From: Olivibacter oleidegradans
GTDB lineage: Bacteria; Bacteroidota; Bacteroidia; Sphingobacteriales; Sphingobacteriaceae
Direction: 5' to 3'
NCBI RefSeq assembly: GCF_042432805.1
Contig: NZ_JBHLWO010000002.1
Location: 992,001 to 1,056,000 of the forward strand
DNA: 64,000 nt
How positions within the stretch are numbered: the first letter of the stretch is position 1; each line of letters begins with the position of its first letter. Positions 25,756 to 33,637 of the stretch are shown one piece after another. The notes beneath the pieces were generated by a model, which ran no database searches, was not told the origin of the DNA, and saw nothing but the letters and a program-made list of their open reading frames with translations. A program made the translations under genes and the position numbers.

Positions 25756-26712
25756 TTATTTATCTGGTATAGGCGCTTGGTTGTAGTAAGCTTCAATTTC
25801 GGCTTTAGCAGGCTGGACAGCGGGTCGTACCAAGCGAAAACCGACAAAAGGTGCTTCCGGAAACCACCAATTGCTTTTTGGTATCTGTGGATCCAATTGT
25901 TTCCAGGCCGGATCGGAAGCAAAGCGAGCTGCCGAGCGCAATGCAGCCGCTTCGTCGTCGTAGGCGCCGCCACGTACGCTGTGGGGATATAACTTAGTTG
26001 GTTTATTTACCGGGTTTTTAGCCGGTGACGACGCATAGAACTGCTCATCATATTGATCGTAGGTCCATTCCGATACATTGCCATGCATATCATATAATCC
26101 CCATGCATTTGGCTTCTTCTCTCCTACCTTATGTGTCGTTCCATTGCTGTTGTCCGTAAACCATGCATATTCGCTCAGCTTGCTCGCGTCATCTCCAAAA
26201 GTATAGCTTCCTGTACTACCGGCCCTGCAAGCATACTCCCACTCTGCTTCAGTAGGTAGTCGATAGAATACCCCGGTTCGTTCATAGAGCCATTTACAAA
26301 ATTGTATGGCATTATAGTGGGTCATGGCGATTGCCGGATGTCCCTCTTTACCCATGCCAAAAGTCATGTCTAAGTAAGGTTTTGTAGGACGGGTAACGGC
26401 ATCTACATTGGCCGGAACTTTTCCATCTATGCTTTGGGTCACTTCGTAATCCTTATAAAGGAAAGGTTCGAAAAGATCCCAAGTAACCTCGTAAACACCT
26501 ATCCAAAAGGCATCTAAGGATACTTCGTGAACAGGCTTTTCATCAGGATTTCCATTTTCGCTTCCCATTTTAAAATCTCCTTTCGGAATGGCCTTCATCG
26601 GAAAGCTAAGTTTGGTTCCGTTGATGGCTTGCGTATAGTCTGCTACTTCTTGGGCGGAAAGAGTGAAACTTGTGAATGTTAGAATGGATAAAATGGCAAG
26701 TTTTCTATTCAT
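25756..26712 (-). CDS. Secreted FGE-sulfatase-fold protein without the catalytic cysteines
   Basis: 318 residues from the ATG at 26712, which gives a clean signal peptide (MNRKLAILSILTFTSFTLSAQ). The longer frame up to 26841 has no signal. The formylglycine-generating-enzyme (SUMF1) fold is clear: FKMGSENGNPDEKPVHEVSLDAFWIGVYEVT, RLPTEAEWEYACRAGS, WGLYDMHGNVSEW, SVRGGAYDDEAAALRSAARF and GFRLVRP. The two Cys of true sulfatase-modifying enzymes near the C-terminus are absent, so it should not generate formylglycine. It may act as a binding or scaffold domain. First gene of the minus-strand cluster down to 22303. Confidence 0.85.
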   Translation of the reverse strand: MNRKLAILSILTFTSFTLSAQEVADYTQAINGTKLSFPMKAIPKGDFKMGSENGNPDEKPVHEVSLDAFWIGVYEVTWDLFEPFLYKDYEVTQSIDGKVPANVDAVTRPTKPYLDMTFGMGKEGHPAIAMTHYNAIQFCKWLYERTGVFYRLPTEAEWEYACRAGSTGSYTFGDDASKLSEYAWFTDNSNGTTHKVGEKKPNAWGLYDMHGNVSEWTYDQYDEQFYASSPAKNPVNKPTKLYPHSVRGGAYDDEAAALRSAARFASDPAWKQLDPQIPKSNWWFPEAPFVGFRLVRPAVQPAKAEIEAYYNQAPIPDK

Positions 26713-26915
26713 TTGTTGTTTTAATTGGCTCTGCTTAATTAGTTTTGCATTGATTAGTCCACTAAATAAGTCATATTTTGGAAGATATACAAGAGTTATA
26801 TGAAATAATTGTGTATGCTGAACACTTTCGGTTACATGCAATCGGTTGTGTAGGTTAGGTTCAACACAATGCGACCGAATAACTGTTAATAAGTTGATTC
26901 GAAAATATAAAGGAT

Positions 26916-27269
26916 ATGCCCAGCTTTAAAATAAAACGCATTTATGATGAACCCGATAAATCGGATGGTTATCGGATTTTGGTTGATCGGCTATGGCCAC
27001 GAGGTATTAAAAAAGAACGTGCGCAAATTGATGAATGGTTGAAAAATTTAGCACCTTCAACGGACTTGAGGAAACGTTATCATCAAGATGCGGAAAGTTG
27101 GGATGAATTTAAAAGAGATTATTATCGAGAGATCAGTGGCAATAGTGAATCAAAAGAAATCATTAACGAGTTAAAGAAGCATGAAGTGATTACCTTGCTT
27201 TATGCTGCTCATAATAAAGAACATAACAATGCAAAAGCCTTAAAGGAATATTTAGAGGCCTATTTTTGA
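26916..27269 (+). CDS. DUF488 family protein
   Basis: 117 residues. DUF488 signatures are visible: IKRIYDEPDKSDGYRILVDRLWPRGIKKE near the N-terminus and LLYAAHNKEHNNAKALKEYL near the C-terminus. The biochemical role of the family is not settled. No signal peptide. It is divergent from the sugar-metabolism operon and followed by a tRNA gene. Confidence 0.9.
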   Translation: MPSFKIKRIYDEPDKSDGYRILVDRLWPRGIKKERAQIDEWLKNLAPSTDLRKRYHQDAESWDEFKRDYYREISGNSESKEIINELKKHEVITLLYAAHNKEHNNAKALKEYLEAYF

Positions 27270-27311
27270 AAAAATATTTGTCTAAAATGTGTAGGAAATA
27301 AAAGATTTTAT

Positions 27312-27319
27312 TAGCTTTG
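27312..27319 (+). promoter_or_regulatory. -7 box (TAGCTTTG) of the tRNA-Arg gene
   Basis: An exact TAnnTTTG match, 19 bp before the first base of the tRNA. Confidence 0.6.
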
Positions 27320-27338
27320 CATCGCTTTTAGGGAGCAT

Positions 27339-27412
27339 GCCTCGGTAGCTCAGTTGGATAGAGCAACGGTTTTCTAAACCGTGGGTCAGGGGTTCGAATC
27401 CCTTCCGGGGTA
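27339..27412 (+). tRNA. tRNA-Arg (anticodon UCU)
   Basis: A 74-nt cloverleaf. The acceptor stem is GCCTCGG / CCGGGGT (with G-T wobbles), the D arm GCTCAGTTGGATAGAGC, and the anticodon stem ACGGT/ACCGT with loop TTTCTAA (anticodon TCT at 34-36). The T arm is AGGGGTTCGAATCCCT. The discriminator is A and no CCA is encoded in full. A terminator hairpin follows 7 bp later. Confidence 0.95.
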
Positions 27413-27469
27413 CATAAGGTCTCAGTGAAAACTGAGACTTTTGTCATTTAAAAGGGATGCGAACAGAAG
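27397..27469 (+). repeat. Direct repeat copy 1: tRNA 3' end plus terminator
   Basis: Bases from the T arm of the tRNA through the terminator to GATGCGAACAGAA recur 133 bp downstream at 27530-27602. The first 46 bases are identical and there are a few mismatches after that. Confidence 0.85.
27419..27442 (+). terminator. Terminator of tRNA-Arg
   Basis: GTCTCAGT / ACTGAGAC stem with a GAAA tetraloop, followed by TTTT. An identical hairpin is at 27552-27575. Confidence 0.85.
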
Positions 27470-27529
27470 GGTCGGTCGGGTTCGAACACTTTCTCGGCGG
27501 GTCGAGTGCGGGCCAACAGGGACGCCGAC
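27470..27529. other. GC-rich spacer between the two tRNA-end repeats, with a T-arm-like segment
   Basis: About 60 bp with roughly 68% G+C (counted by hand), far above the surroundings. It contains GGGTTCGAACACTTTCTCGG (27478-27497), which resembles a diverged tRNA T arm and acceptor end. It starts with GTCGG and ends with CCGAC. It may be a relic of a lost tRNA or of an inserted element. Confidence 0.5.
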
Positions 27530-27602
27530 AATCCCTTCCGGGGTACATAAGGTCTCAGTGAAAACTGAGACTTTTTTCATTTAGCAGGGATGCGGACAGA
27601 AA
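27530..27602 (+). repeat. Direct repeat copy 2: duplicated tRNA 3' end and terminator
   Basis: Copies bases 27397-27469, including AATCCCTTCCGGGGTACAT and the GAAA-loop terminator. No 5' half of a tRNA precedes it, so it is not a functional tRNA. Confidence 0.85.
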
Positions 27603-27649
27603 GATTATAGACTACACACCGCCTGAAGTTGGAGATTTTCGTCTATGTG

Positions 27650-28879
27650 TTATTTCCTGAAAACTAAAAGATTTGCCCGATTTTCTTTCGCTACCCCCTC
27701 ACTTAATTTCCTTAATAAATGCAGCAGCGATGCATCTTTATACACGTGATAATAAGATAATAGCGCGCTGTATAGATCATAAGGATAATAGACGGAAAAA
27801 TGACCGCCATCATCAACATCCAGGCTAATAGCTTTATCGGTAATTTGTTTAAACGGCCATATCGAACCAGGCTCGACAAAGCCTGCAAGGTATTTAATGG
27901 ATTCTAATATATTTTTAGAATTTCCATTGTCCGTATTGTAATGCCATAAGTCAATGCCAACTTTACTACCGACCTTTGCCAAGGTTATCAACGCATGCAC
28001 ATTATACAAACTGTAATCGTAGGATTTAGTGCGGTTCAGTTCGTATATCTGCCGACCCATTGAATCGATCTGGGTGTCAAAAAACTTTTTGCTATCGCTA
28101 ACTATTTTTGTCGCTAGTTGGTTATCGCCGGTATATAAAGCATAATAAGCCGTTTGGGCAGCATACCAAGTTCCGTGATTGTTTTTCTTCTTCCTTTCCT
28201 CTTTTCCAATTTCACTGGTTAACAGCCAATTCAAAAAGGTATTGAACCATACTTTCAGTTCCCTTCTTTCTGCTTCTTGGAACACATCAGCTCCTTGAAG
28301 CATCTCTTGAGCATCAATCACCAGTATGAACCATCTCGAATCAATAATGCCTGTGGGCGTGCCCACTTCTACACCTGGTTTACACTGACCAAAATTCAAG
28401 TTGGGATTCATTTTGGTTTTAGGATTTAAGAACCACGTCCTAATCAATTCAGCGGATTTTTGTGCATATCTTTTATCTTTTGTAAAATGATAAGCAAGTG
28501 CCAATGTATGAACTGAGACCGACATTTTGCGAAGCAATGGTTTATCAGACACTTTTTCGGTTTCGGGGTTTGTCTCTCCATCTTTGGTGATATACGATAA
28601 ACTATCTTTAGCGTTCGGATTAGGCCAACTGTACGGCGACCAACTGTAATAATCATGTATATCTTTGCTGGCTGGCATGGGTGGATTATCTGTCACCGAC
28701 AAGGCCTGAACTTTTAGCGTCAGATCCGCATCCGCTATAAGCCGCTTTAAAGAGGCCACCTTCGATTGTTCAAGTGCCTCGTCTGCTATTTTTTTAATAT
28801 TCATAACCTCCTGGCTAAAAGCAGGGATATGGCAGAGGATGCAAAGAGTGTATATTAGTAATTTTCTAAGTAGATACAT
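27650..28879 (-). CDS. Secreted alginate lyase family protein (PL5-like)
   Basis: 409 residues with a signal peptide (ending HIPAFSQ). The fold is an alpha/alpha toroid of the alginate lyase family: PMPASKDIHDYYSWSPYSWPNP near the start, the catalytic-cleft motif NNHGTWYAAQ (Asn and His), and ELNRTKSYDYSLYN (Arg and Tyr). Enzymes of the family cleave polymannuronate by beta-elimination. Bacteroidota members may act on other uronic acid polymers. No TonB/SusD pair or other polysaccharide lyase is next to it, so the substrate is uncertain. A TACCTTTA box (28889-28896, minus strand) lies 9 bp before the start codon. Confidence 0.88.
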   Translation of the reverse strand: MYLLRKLLIYTLCILCHIPAFSQEVMNIKKIADEALEQSKVASLKRLIADADLTLKVQALSVTDNPPMPASKDIHDYYSWSPYSWPNPNAKDSLSYITKDGETNPETEKVSDKPLLRKMSVSVHTLALAYHFTKDKRYAQKSAELIRTWFLNPKTKMNPNLNFGQCKPGVEVGTPTGIIDSRWFILVIDAQEMLQGADVFQEAERRELKVWFNTFLNWLLTSEIGKEERKKKNNHGTWYAAQTAYYALYTGDNQLATKIVSDSKKFFDTQIDSMGRQIYELNRTKSYDYSLYNVHALITLAKVGSKVGIDLWHYNTDNGNSKNILESIKYLAGFVEPGSIWPFKQITDKAISLDVDDGGHFSVYYPYDLYSALLSYYHVYKDASLLHLLRKLSEGVAKENRANLLVFRK

Positions 28880-28964
28880 TGCGCTCTTTAAAGGTAATTC
28901 CTATTTCTTCTTCCACCATAGGGAGATGGCATACAGCAAACAGTGTTGTCAAATTTGAATAATT

Positions 28965-28988
28965 GACCAAGGAGCTTTACCCTTGGTC
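28965..28988. other. Hairpin GACCAAGG / CCTTGGTC
   Basis: An inverted repeat of 8-9 bp with an 8-nt loop, in the gap between the small gene at 29116-29331 and the alginate lyase gene. It has no T-tract. Possibly a weak terminator or processing site for the upstream minus-strand transcript. Confidence 0.45.
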
Positions 28989-29090
28989 ATCTTATGGATG
29001 TAGTTCACCGTATGATTTCTTGTCAGAATAAAACGAAAGAAGGTAATTATTGCTAATATATATAATCTTTTATTGCCCTCCAAAGAAGTA

Positions 29091-29142
29091 ATAATCGGCC
29101 AAAAGGCCGATAGTGCTAATTATCGGCTTTTTGGCCGATTAT
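29091..29142. repeat. Large near-perfect inverted repeat overlapping the end of the small gene
   Basis: Two 22-bp arms (29091-29112 and 29121-29142) with one mismatch and an 8-nt loop. Each arm is itself a small palindrome (ATCGGCC-AAAA-GGCCGAT). The stop codon of the minus-strand gene (29116-29118) is in the loop. It may end transcription, but there is no typical T-tract. Confidence 0.8.
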
Positions 29143-29331
29143 ATGATTGTAAAATTCCAACAAGTGCCAGTAATCAGGACAGTTTTGGTAATTGCCCTTG
29201 TAAACACTAATAGCAGTATAGCAAGCTTCTAAAAATTTTTTTGTATTAATAACCTTCGCCCACGGTTTCCATTCTACTTCAAAGGGTGGCGGATTGCTGT
29301 CAAAATATTCTTTAAGCTCTTGCGGTGTCAT
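29116..29331 (-). CDS. Small protein resembling DUF6965
   Basis: 71 residues: MTPQELKEYFDSNPPP, then KPWAKVINTKKFLEACYTAI, then a YKGNYQNCPDYWHLLEFYNHI end. The MTxxELKxYF ... PWxKIxxxxxFLE ... PYWxxLLxF layout resembles the DUF6965 family of small Bacteroidota proteins. This assignment is from memory of the pattern and is tentative. The last eight codons form one arm of a large inverted repeat, so mRNA folding may affect termination or decay. Confidence 0.6.
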   Translation of the reverse strand: MTPQELKEYFDSNPPPFEVEWKPWAKVINTKKFLEACYTAISVYKGNYQNCPDYWHLLEFYNHIIGQKADN

Positions 29332-29545
29332 AAGGGATCTTCAAAAAACAGCCAAAAGTAGTAAAAATATTCACCTTCTCTCCTTTTACGAAGAAATCGA
29401 AGAAAATTAAATGGATTTTCCTGTATAACGAGTTCCCTTTAAACGGTATTAGTCCCCGTTAATTTGCAATGAAAACTTCGATTTCGACAAGTCCGATCTC
29501 AATGGATGGTTTTACTTTTATAGATAAAATATAGGAAGAATTCTT

Positions 29546-29553
29546 TATTTTCG
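29546..29553 (+). promoter_or_regulatory. -7 box (TATTTTCG) of trpS
   Basis: A near match to TAnnTTTG that ends 7 bp before the trpS start codon, implying an almost leaderless mRNA. Confidence 0.45.
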
Positions 29554-29560
29554 CCCCTAT

Positions 29561-30556
29561 ATGGAAACAGTTGTCAGTGGAATCCGGAGCACCGGAAAAT
29601 TACACTTAGGAAATTACTATGGCGCAATTAAGAACTTTATCAAAATGCAGGAAGAATACAACTGCTTTTTCTTTATTGCTGATTTACACTCATTAACAAC
29701 CCATCCTACTCCCGATAACTTACATGGCAATGTGAAACAGGTTGTTGTAGAATATTTGGCAGCGGGTATCGATCCTGAGAAGGCCACCATTTATGTTCAG
29801 TCGGACGTACCGGAAGTTATTGAATTATATCTCTATTTAAATATGAACGCGTACTTGGGTGAATTGGAACGAGCTACCTCTTTCAAGGATAAAGTGCGCG
29901 CCAATCCGGATAACGTTAATGCGGGATTACTCACCTATCCTGTCTTGATGGCGGCCGACATTCTATTGCATAAAGCCACCAAGGTACCGGTTGGAAAGGA
30001 TCAGGAACAGCATTTGGAAATGACGCGTACCTTTGGGAATCGTTTTAACAGAATGTACAAGCATGATTATTTTCCGGAGGCTTTTGCTTTTAGCTATAGT
30101 CATAATTTGGTGAAAATACCCGGTTTGGATGGTAAAGGAAAAATGGGTAAATCAGAAGGAGATGCTAATTGCATCTATTTATCAGATAAGCCGGAGGCGA
30201 TTCGTAAGAAAGTCATGCGTGCCGTCACCGATAGCGGTCCAACGGAGGAAAATCAAGTAAAGCCCGTAGAAATACAGAATTTATTTGACTTAATGAAAGT
30301 TGTTTCATCTGCTGATACAGTTGCGCATTTTGACGACCTCTATAACAAATGCCAGATACGATACGGAGATTTTAAGAAACAGTTGGCAGAAGACATGGTA
30401 ATAGCTACGGAACCCATGCGCTCACGAATTGAAGAGATAGAAGCTGATACAGCGTATATTCGAAGAGTTGTCGCTATGGGTGCGGAAAAAGCGAGGGAAA
30501 GTGCTAAAAGAACCATCAAGGATGTAAGGGAAATCATTGGATTTAAAGAGTTTTAA
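29561..30556 (+). CDS. trpS: Tryptophanyl-tRNA synthetase
   Basis: 331 residues, the normal length for bacterial TrpRS. The class I signatures are HLGNYYG (HIGH equivalent, near residue 16) and GKMGKSEGD (KMSKS equivalent, near 195). DQEQHLEMTR is the tryptophan-binding region. It charges tRNA-Trp in the cytoplasm. A co-directional deoxynucleoside kinase follows after a short repeat-containing gap. Confidence 0.97.
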   Translation: METVVSGIRSTGKLHLGNYYGAIKNFIKMQEEYNCFFFIADLHSLTTHPTPDNLHGNVKQVVVEYLAAGIDPEKATIYVQSDVPEVIELYLYLNMNAYLGELERATSFKDKVRANPDNVNAGLLTYPVLMAADILLHKATKVPVGKDQEQHLEMTRTFGNRFNRMYKHDYFPEAFAFSYSHNLVKIPGLDGKGKMGKSEGDANCIYLSDKPEAIRKKVMRAVTDSGPTEENQVKPVEIQNLFDLMKVVSSADTVAHFDDLYNKCQIRYGDFKKQLAEDMVIATEPMRSRIEEIEADTAYIRRVVAMGAEKARESAKRTIKDVREIIGFKEF

Positions 30557-30586
30557 GAAGACAAGAGCATAAAGAGGTTGGTAGAT

Positions 30587-30627
30587 AAAGCAACGAATAA
30601 CAAATAACTTGTAACGAATAACAAAAA
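30587..30627. repeat. Short intergenic repeat (AACGAATAAC words)
   Basis: AACGAATAACAAATAACTTG and a second AACGAATAAC directly before the next start codon. The same word occurs at 11111, 11132 and 20702. Confidence 0.6.
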
Positions 30628-31242
30628 ATGCATATAGCGATTGTAGGAAATATAGGCGCAGGCAAAACAACTTTGACCGGTTTGTTAGCTAAACACTTGG
30701 GTTGGGAGCCGCAATTTGAAGAGGTCGAAGACAACCCTTATCTAGAGGATTTTTATAGTGACATGAAACGCTGGTCTTTTAATCTTCAAATCTTTTTTCT
30801 CAATAGTCGCTTTCGCCATATTGTTGAACTGCAAAAAAGAAACGCTAACATTATTCAAGACCGTACTATTTATGAAGATGCTTATATTTTTGCCGAGAAC
30901 TTGCATGACATGGGATTAATGACCACGCGCGATTTTCAAAACTATAGTAATATATTCGAGAGTATCGTTTCTTTTATTAAGGCTCCTGATTTATTGATTT
31001 ACCTAAAGGCTTCAGTCCCCACCTTAGTTGATAATATACAGCTTAGGGGTCGTGACTATGAAGCAGGCATTCGCTTGGATTACCTTTCTAAGCTGAATGA
31101 CAAATACCAAAAATGGATCAGTGGTTATAAGGAAGGCAAGCTGCTTATTCTGGATAAGGATAAGTTGGATTTTGCGAATAATCCGGAGGATCTTGGTTTT
31201 GTTATCCAGGAAATTGAAAAGAATCTCAATGGATTGTTCTAA
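30628..31242 (+). CDS. Deoxynucleoside kinase
   Basis: 204 residues. P-loop GNIGAGKTT (7-15), a substrate-binding EVEDNPYLEDFY segment and the DRTIYED motif (the catalytic Asp-Arg-x4-E pattern) mark the deoxyadenosine/deoxyguanosine/deoxycytidine kinase family. The LID-type arginines are in QLRGRDYEAGI. It salvages deoxynucleosides in the cytoplasm by 5' phosphorylation. The base specificity cannot be fixed from sequence alone. Confidence 0.92.
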   Translation: MHIAIVGNIGAGKTTLTGLLAKHLGWEPQFEEVEDNPYLEDFYSDMKRWSFNLQIFFLNSRFRHIVELQKRNANIIQDRTIYEDAYIFAENLHDMGLMTTRDFQNYSNIFESIVSFIKAPDLLIYLKASVPTLVDNIQLRGRDYEAGIRLDYLSKLNDKYQKWISGYKEGKLLILDKDKLDFANNPEDLGFVIQEIEKNLNGLF

Positions 31243-31335
31243 CAGATGCAAGATATAAAGACATAAGATGCAAGACAATGAATGTTTGTGCATCGAGTCT
31301 GGTTACTTTTATCTTACTACTTGATACTATAGAAA

Positions 31336-32070
31336 ATGAACATTATAGGTATTATTCCCGCGCGTTATGCGTCGACACGGTTTCCAGGCAAGCCATTAAT
31401 AGATATTAACGGAAAAAGTATGATCCGGCGGGTCTATGAACAGGCGCTTAAGGCTTCTTCCCTCAAACGTGTGGTGGTAGCAACGGATGACGAGCGGATC
31501 GCTCATCATGTGCAAAACTTCGGCGGTAATGTAATCTTAACGGCAAGTTCGCACCAAAGCGGAACGGATCGTTGTGCAGAAGTGATTGCTAAAGAGAATT
31601 CTTTCGATATTGCTATTAATATACAGGGAGACGAGCCTTATATAGATCCCGCCCAAATCGATTTGCTGGCGAGCTGTTTTGAAGATAAGGAGACGCAGAT
31701 TGCGACACTTGTGAAGGAAATAAGAGACCATGAGGAGCTGTTTAATAATAACAGCCCTAAAGTGTTGCTAAATATGGATCGAGAAGCGATCTATTTTAGT
31801 CGCGCGACCTTACCCTTTTTAAGAGGAGTTCCGACAGAAAAATGGCTTGATCATCATAAATTCTATAAGCATATTGGTATTTATGGATACCGTTGCGAAA
31901 TATTAAAGCTTTTAACGGCACTTCCGATTTCGAGTCTGGAAAAGGCGGAATCCTTGGAGCAGTTACGCTGGATAGAAAATGGTTATCGTATTAAAACAGC
32001 GGAAACGCTGGTCGAAACAGTAGCTATTGACGAACCGAAGGATCTGCATAAAGTTAAACAATTAAAATAA
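31336..32070 (+). CDS. kdsB: 3-deoxy-manno-octulosonate cytidylyltransferase (CMP-KDO synthetase)
   Basis: 244 residues, typical for KdsB. The nucleotide-binding N-terminus IIPARYASTRFPGKPL is diagnostic. DDERI, the SGTDRCAEV segment, NIQGDEPYIDP and the KHIGIYGYR strand follow. It activates KDO with CTP for lipid A core assembly, so the organism makes lipopolysaccharide. The preceding gap contains ATAAGATGCAAGA repeat words. Confidence 0.96.
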   Translation: MNIIGIIPARYASTRFPGKPLIDINGKSMIRRVYEQALKASSLKRVVVATDDERIAHHVQNFGGNVILTASSHQSGTDRCAEVIAKENSFDIAINIQGDEPYIDPAQIDLLASCFEDKETQIATLVKEIRDHEELFNNNSPKVLLNMDREAIYFSRATLPFLRGVPTEKWLDHHKFYKHIGIYGYRCEILKLLTALPISSLEKAESLEQLRWIENGYRIKTAETLVETVAIDEPKDLHKVKQLK

Positions 32071-32174
32071 CGAAGGAATCCAGTGTATTAAACTATAAAT
32101 AACGATCTACTACCCTAACCCGTAACCTTGGCTGTAATAGGAAATCTAAATCCGAATCAGATCAATTTAAAGTG

Positions 32175-32759
32175 CTAACGAGGATTCCAGATTACTTCTT
32201 GCGTATTGCTGTCTTTGGCAATTTTCCTTGCTAAAACAAAAAGATAGTCGCTTAGACGATTAAGATAGATAATAATACTTCCCGATACTTCAGATGAAGC
32301 GGCTAAATGAACAACAATACGTTCTGCTCTCCGGCAAATACAGCGCGCAACGTGTACATGTGAGACGACGGTATTGCCTCCGGGAAGTATAAAGTTCTTT
32401 AATGGTTTAAGTTCATGGTCCATGCGGTCAATCGCCCTTTCCAAAAATTTAACATCATCATTCGCAATATTGTATAGTTTCATTTTTGATTTTTCAGGAT
32501 CCGCAGCGAGTAAAGCTCCAATTGCAAAAAGCAAGTACTGTATTTCTAATAGTTCATCTTTCAAGTCGTTACTTATTTCATAGCTCCGAATTAGGCCAAT
32601 GTAAGCGTTCAGTTCGTCTATCGTACCATAACATTCCACTCTCAAGTGATGTTTTGGTACCCTGGTACCTCCTATCAGGGAGGTCAATCCAGTATCTCCG
32701 GTTTTTGTGTATATTTTCACTTTACGTTGGTTAAGTTCATTGTTTTGATGATCATACAT
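32175..32759 (-). CDS. Cob(I)alamin adenosyltransferase (PduO type)
   Basis: 194 residues from the ATG at 32759 (MYDHQNNELN). The frame extends up to 32822, but the family begins with the KIYTKTGDTGLTSLIGGTRVPK motif near this start. The CYGTIDELNAYIG helix and the C-terminal RCICRRAERIVVHL helix with the ATP-binding arginines are clear. It transfers adenosyl from ATP to cob(I)alamin. It lies at the end of a minus-strand run with the ABC ATPase, plsC and the helicase. Confidence 0.93.
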   Translation of the reverse strand: MYDHQNNELNQRKVKIYTKTGDTGLTSLIGGTRVPKHHLRVECYGTIDELNAYIGLIRSYEISNDLKDELLEIQYLLFAIGALLAADPEKSKMKLYNIANDDVKFLERAIDRMDHELKPLKNFILPGGNTVVSHVHVARCICRRAERIVVHLAASSEVSGSIIIYLNRLSDYLFVLARKIAKDSNTQEVIWNPR

Positions 32760-32831
32760 TGCGCGTGCCTGAAAACTCCAAGTAGACTTACTTAGAGGAG
32801 ACGGGCGTATTAAAATAAGCAATGCAATCGG

Positions 32832-33587
32832 TTAGATTCCTTCGAAATCAGAGCCCTTTTCCTTTAGTGCTGCTAAGCGAGGAGATACGTTCTTAATTTC
32901 GGGATTTGGATAATCATCTTCTATCAGACCATCTCTCATACGGACAATACGATGGGCGTGTTGCGCGATATCTTCCTCGTGGGTTACCAAGACAATGGTA
33001 TTACCTTTAGAGTGAATTTCTTCCAATAAGCCCATAATTTCAACGGAAGTCTTTGTGTCGAGATTTCCAGTCGGTTCGTCTGCGAGAATAATGGAAGGAT
33101 CATTTATCAAAGCACGGGCAATCGCTACACGTTGCCTTTGTCCGCCCGACAATTCGTTAGGTTTATGATCCACACGGTTTCCCAAATTTACACTTTCTAA
33201 CGCTTTCTGAGCTTTTTCAATTCTTTCTGTTTTACTTAGGCCAGCGTATATTAAAGGAAGTGCAACATTGTCCAATGAGGTAGAACGGGGCAGCAGATTG
33301 AACGTCTGAAAAACAAATCCAATTTCTTTATTGCGTACTTCTGCCAGTTCATCGTCTGTCATATCACTTACTTTTATACCATTTAAGACATATTCGCCCC
33401 TTGTGGGCGTGTCCAAGCAGCCTAAGATATTCATCAAAGTAGATTTGCCTGAGCCTGAAGGGCCCATGAGCGCAACAAATTCGCCCTTATTAATTTGAAG
33501 GGTTACGGATTTTAGTGCGTGAATGGTCTCGGCTCCAATGACATATTTTCTTCCTATTTCTTTGATATCTATGAGCGGTGATGACAT
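32832..33587 (-). CDS. ABC transporter ATP-binding protein (LolD/MacB type)
   Basis: 251 residues. Walker A GPSGSGKST (42-50), the signature LSGGQRQRVAIARAL, Walker B ILADEPTGNLD and the switch VTHEEDIA are all intact. The whole sequence follows the LolD/MacB subgroup, which drives extraction or efflux by FtsX-like permeases at the inner membrane. No permease gene is adjacent, so its partner is elsewhere. The 72-bp gap to the adenosyltransferase and the 50-bp gap to plsC suggest a loose operon. Confidence 0.93.
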   Translation of the reverse strand: MSSPLIDIKEIGRKYVIGAETIHALKSVTLQINKGEFVALMGPSGSGKSTLMNILGCLDTPTRGEYVLNGIKVSDMTDDELAEVRNKEIGFVFQTFNLLPRSTSLDNVALPLIYAGLSKTERIEKAQKALESVNLGNRVDHKPNELSGGQRQRVAIARALINDPSIILADEPTGNLDTKTSVEIMGLLEEIHSKGNTIVLVTHEEDIAQHAHRIVRMRDGLIEDDYPNPEIKNVSPRLAALKEKGSDFEGI

Positions 33588-33637
33588 AAATTGTTAATGA
33601 TATATAGATGAGACTTCGAAAGCATTCTTTTGTTACA

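Noticed and set aside
25756..26712. Sulfatase-activating formylglycine-generating enzyme
   Set aside because: The catalytic cysteines are absent and no sulfatase is encoded nearby.
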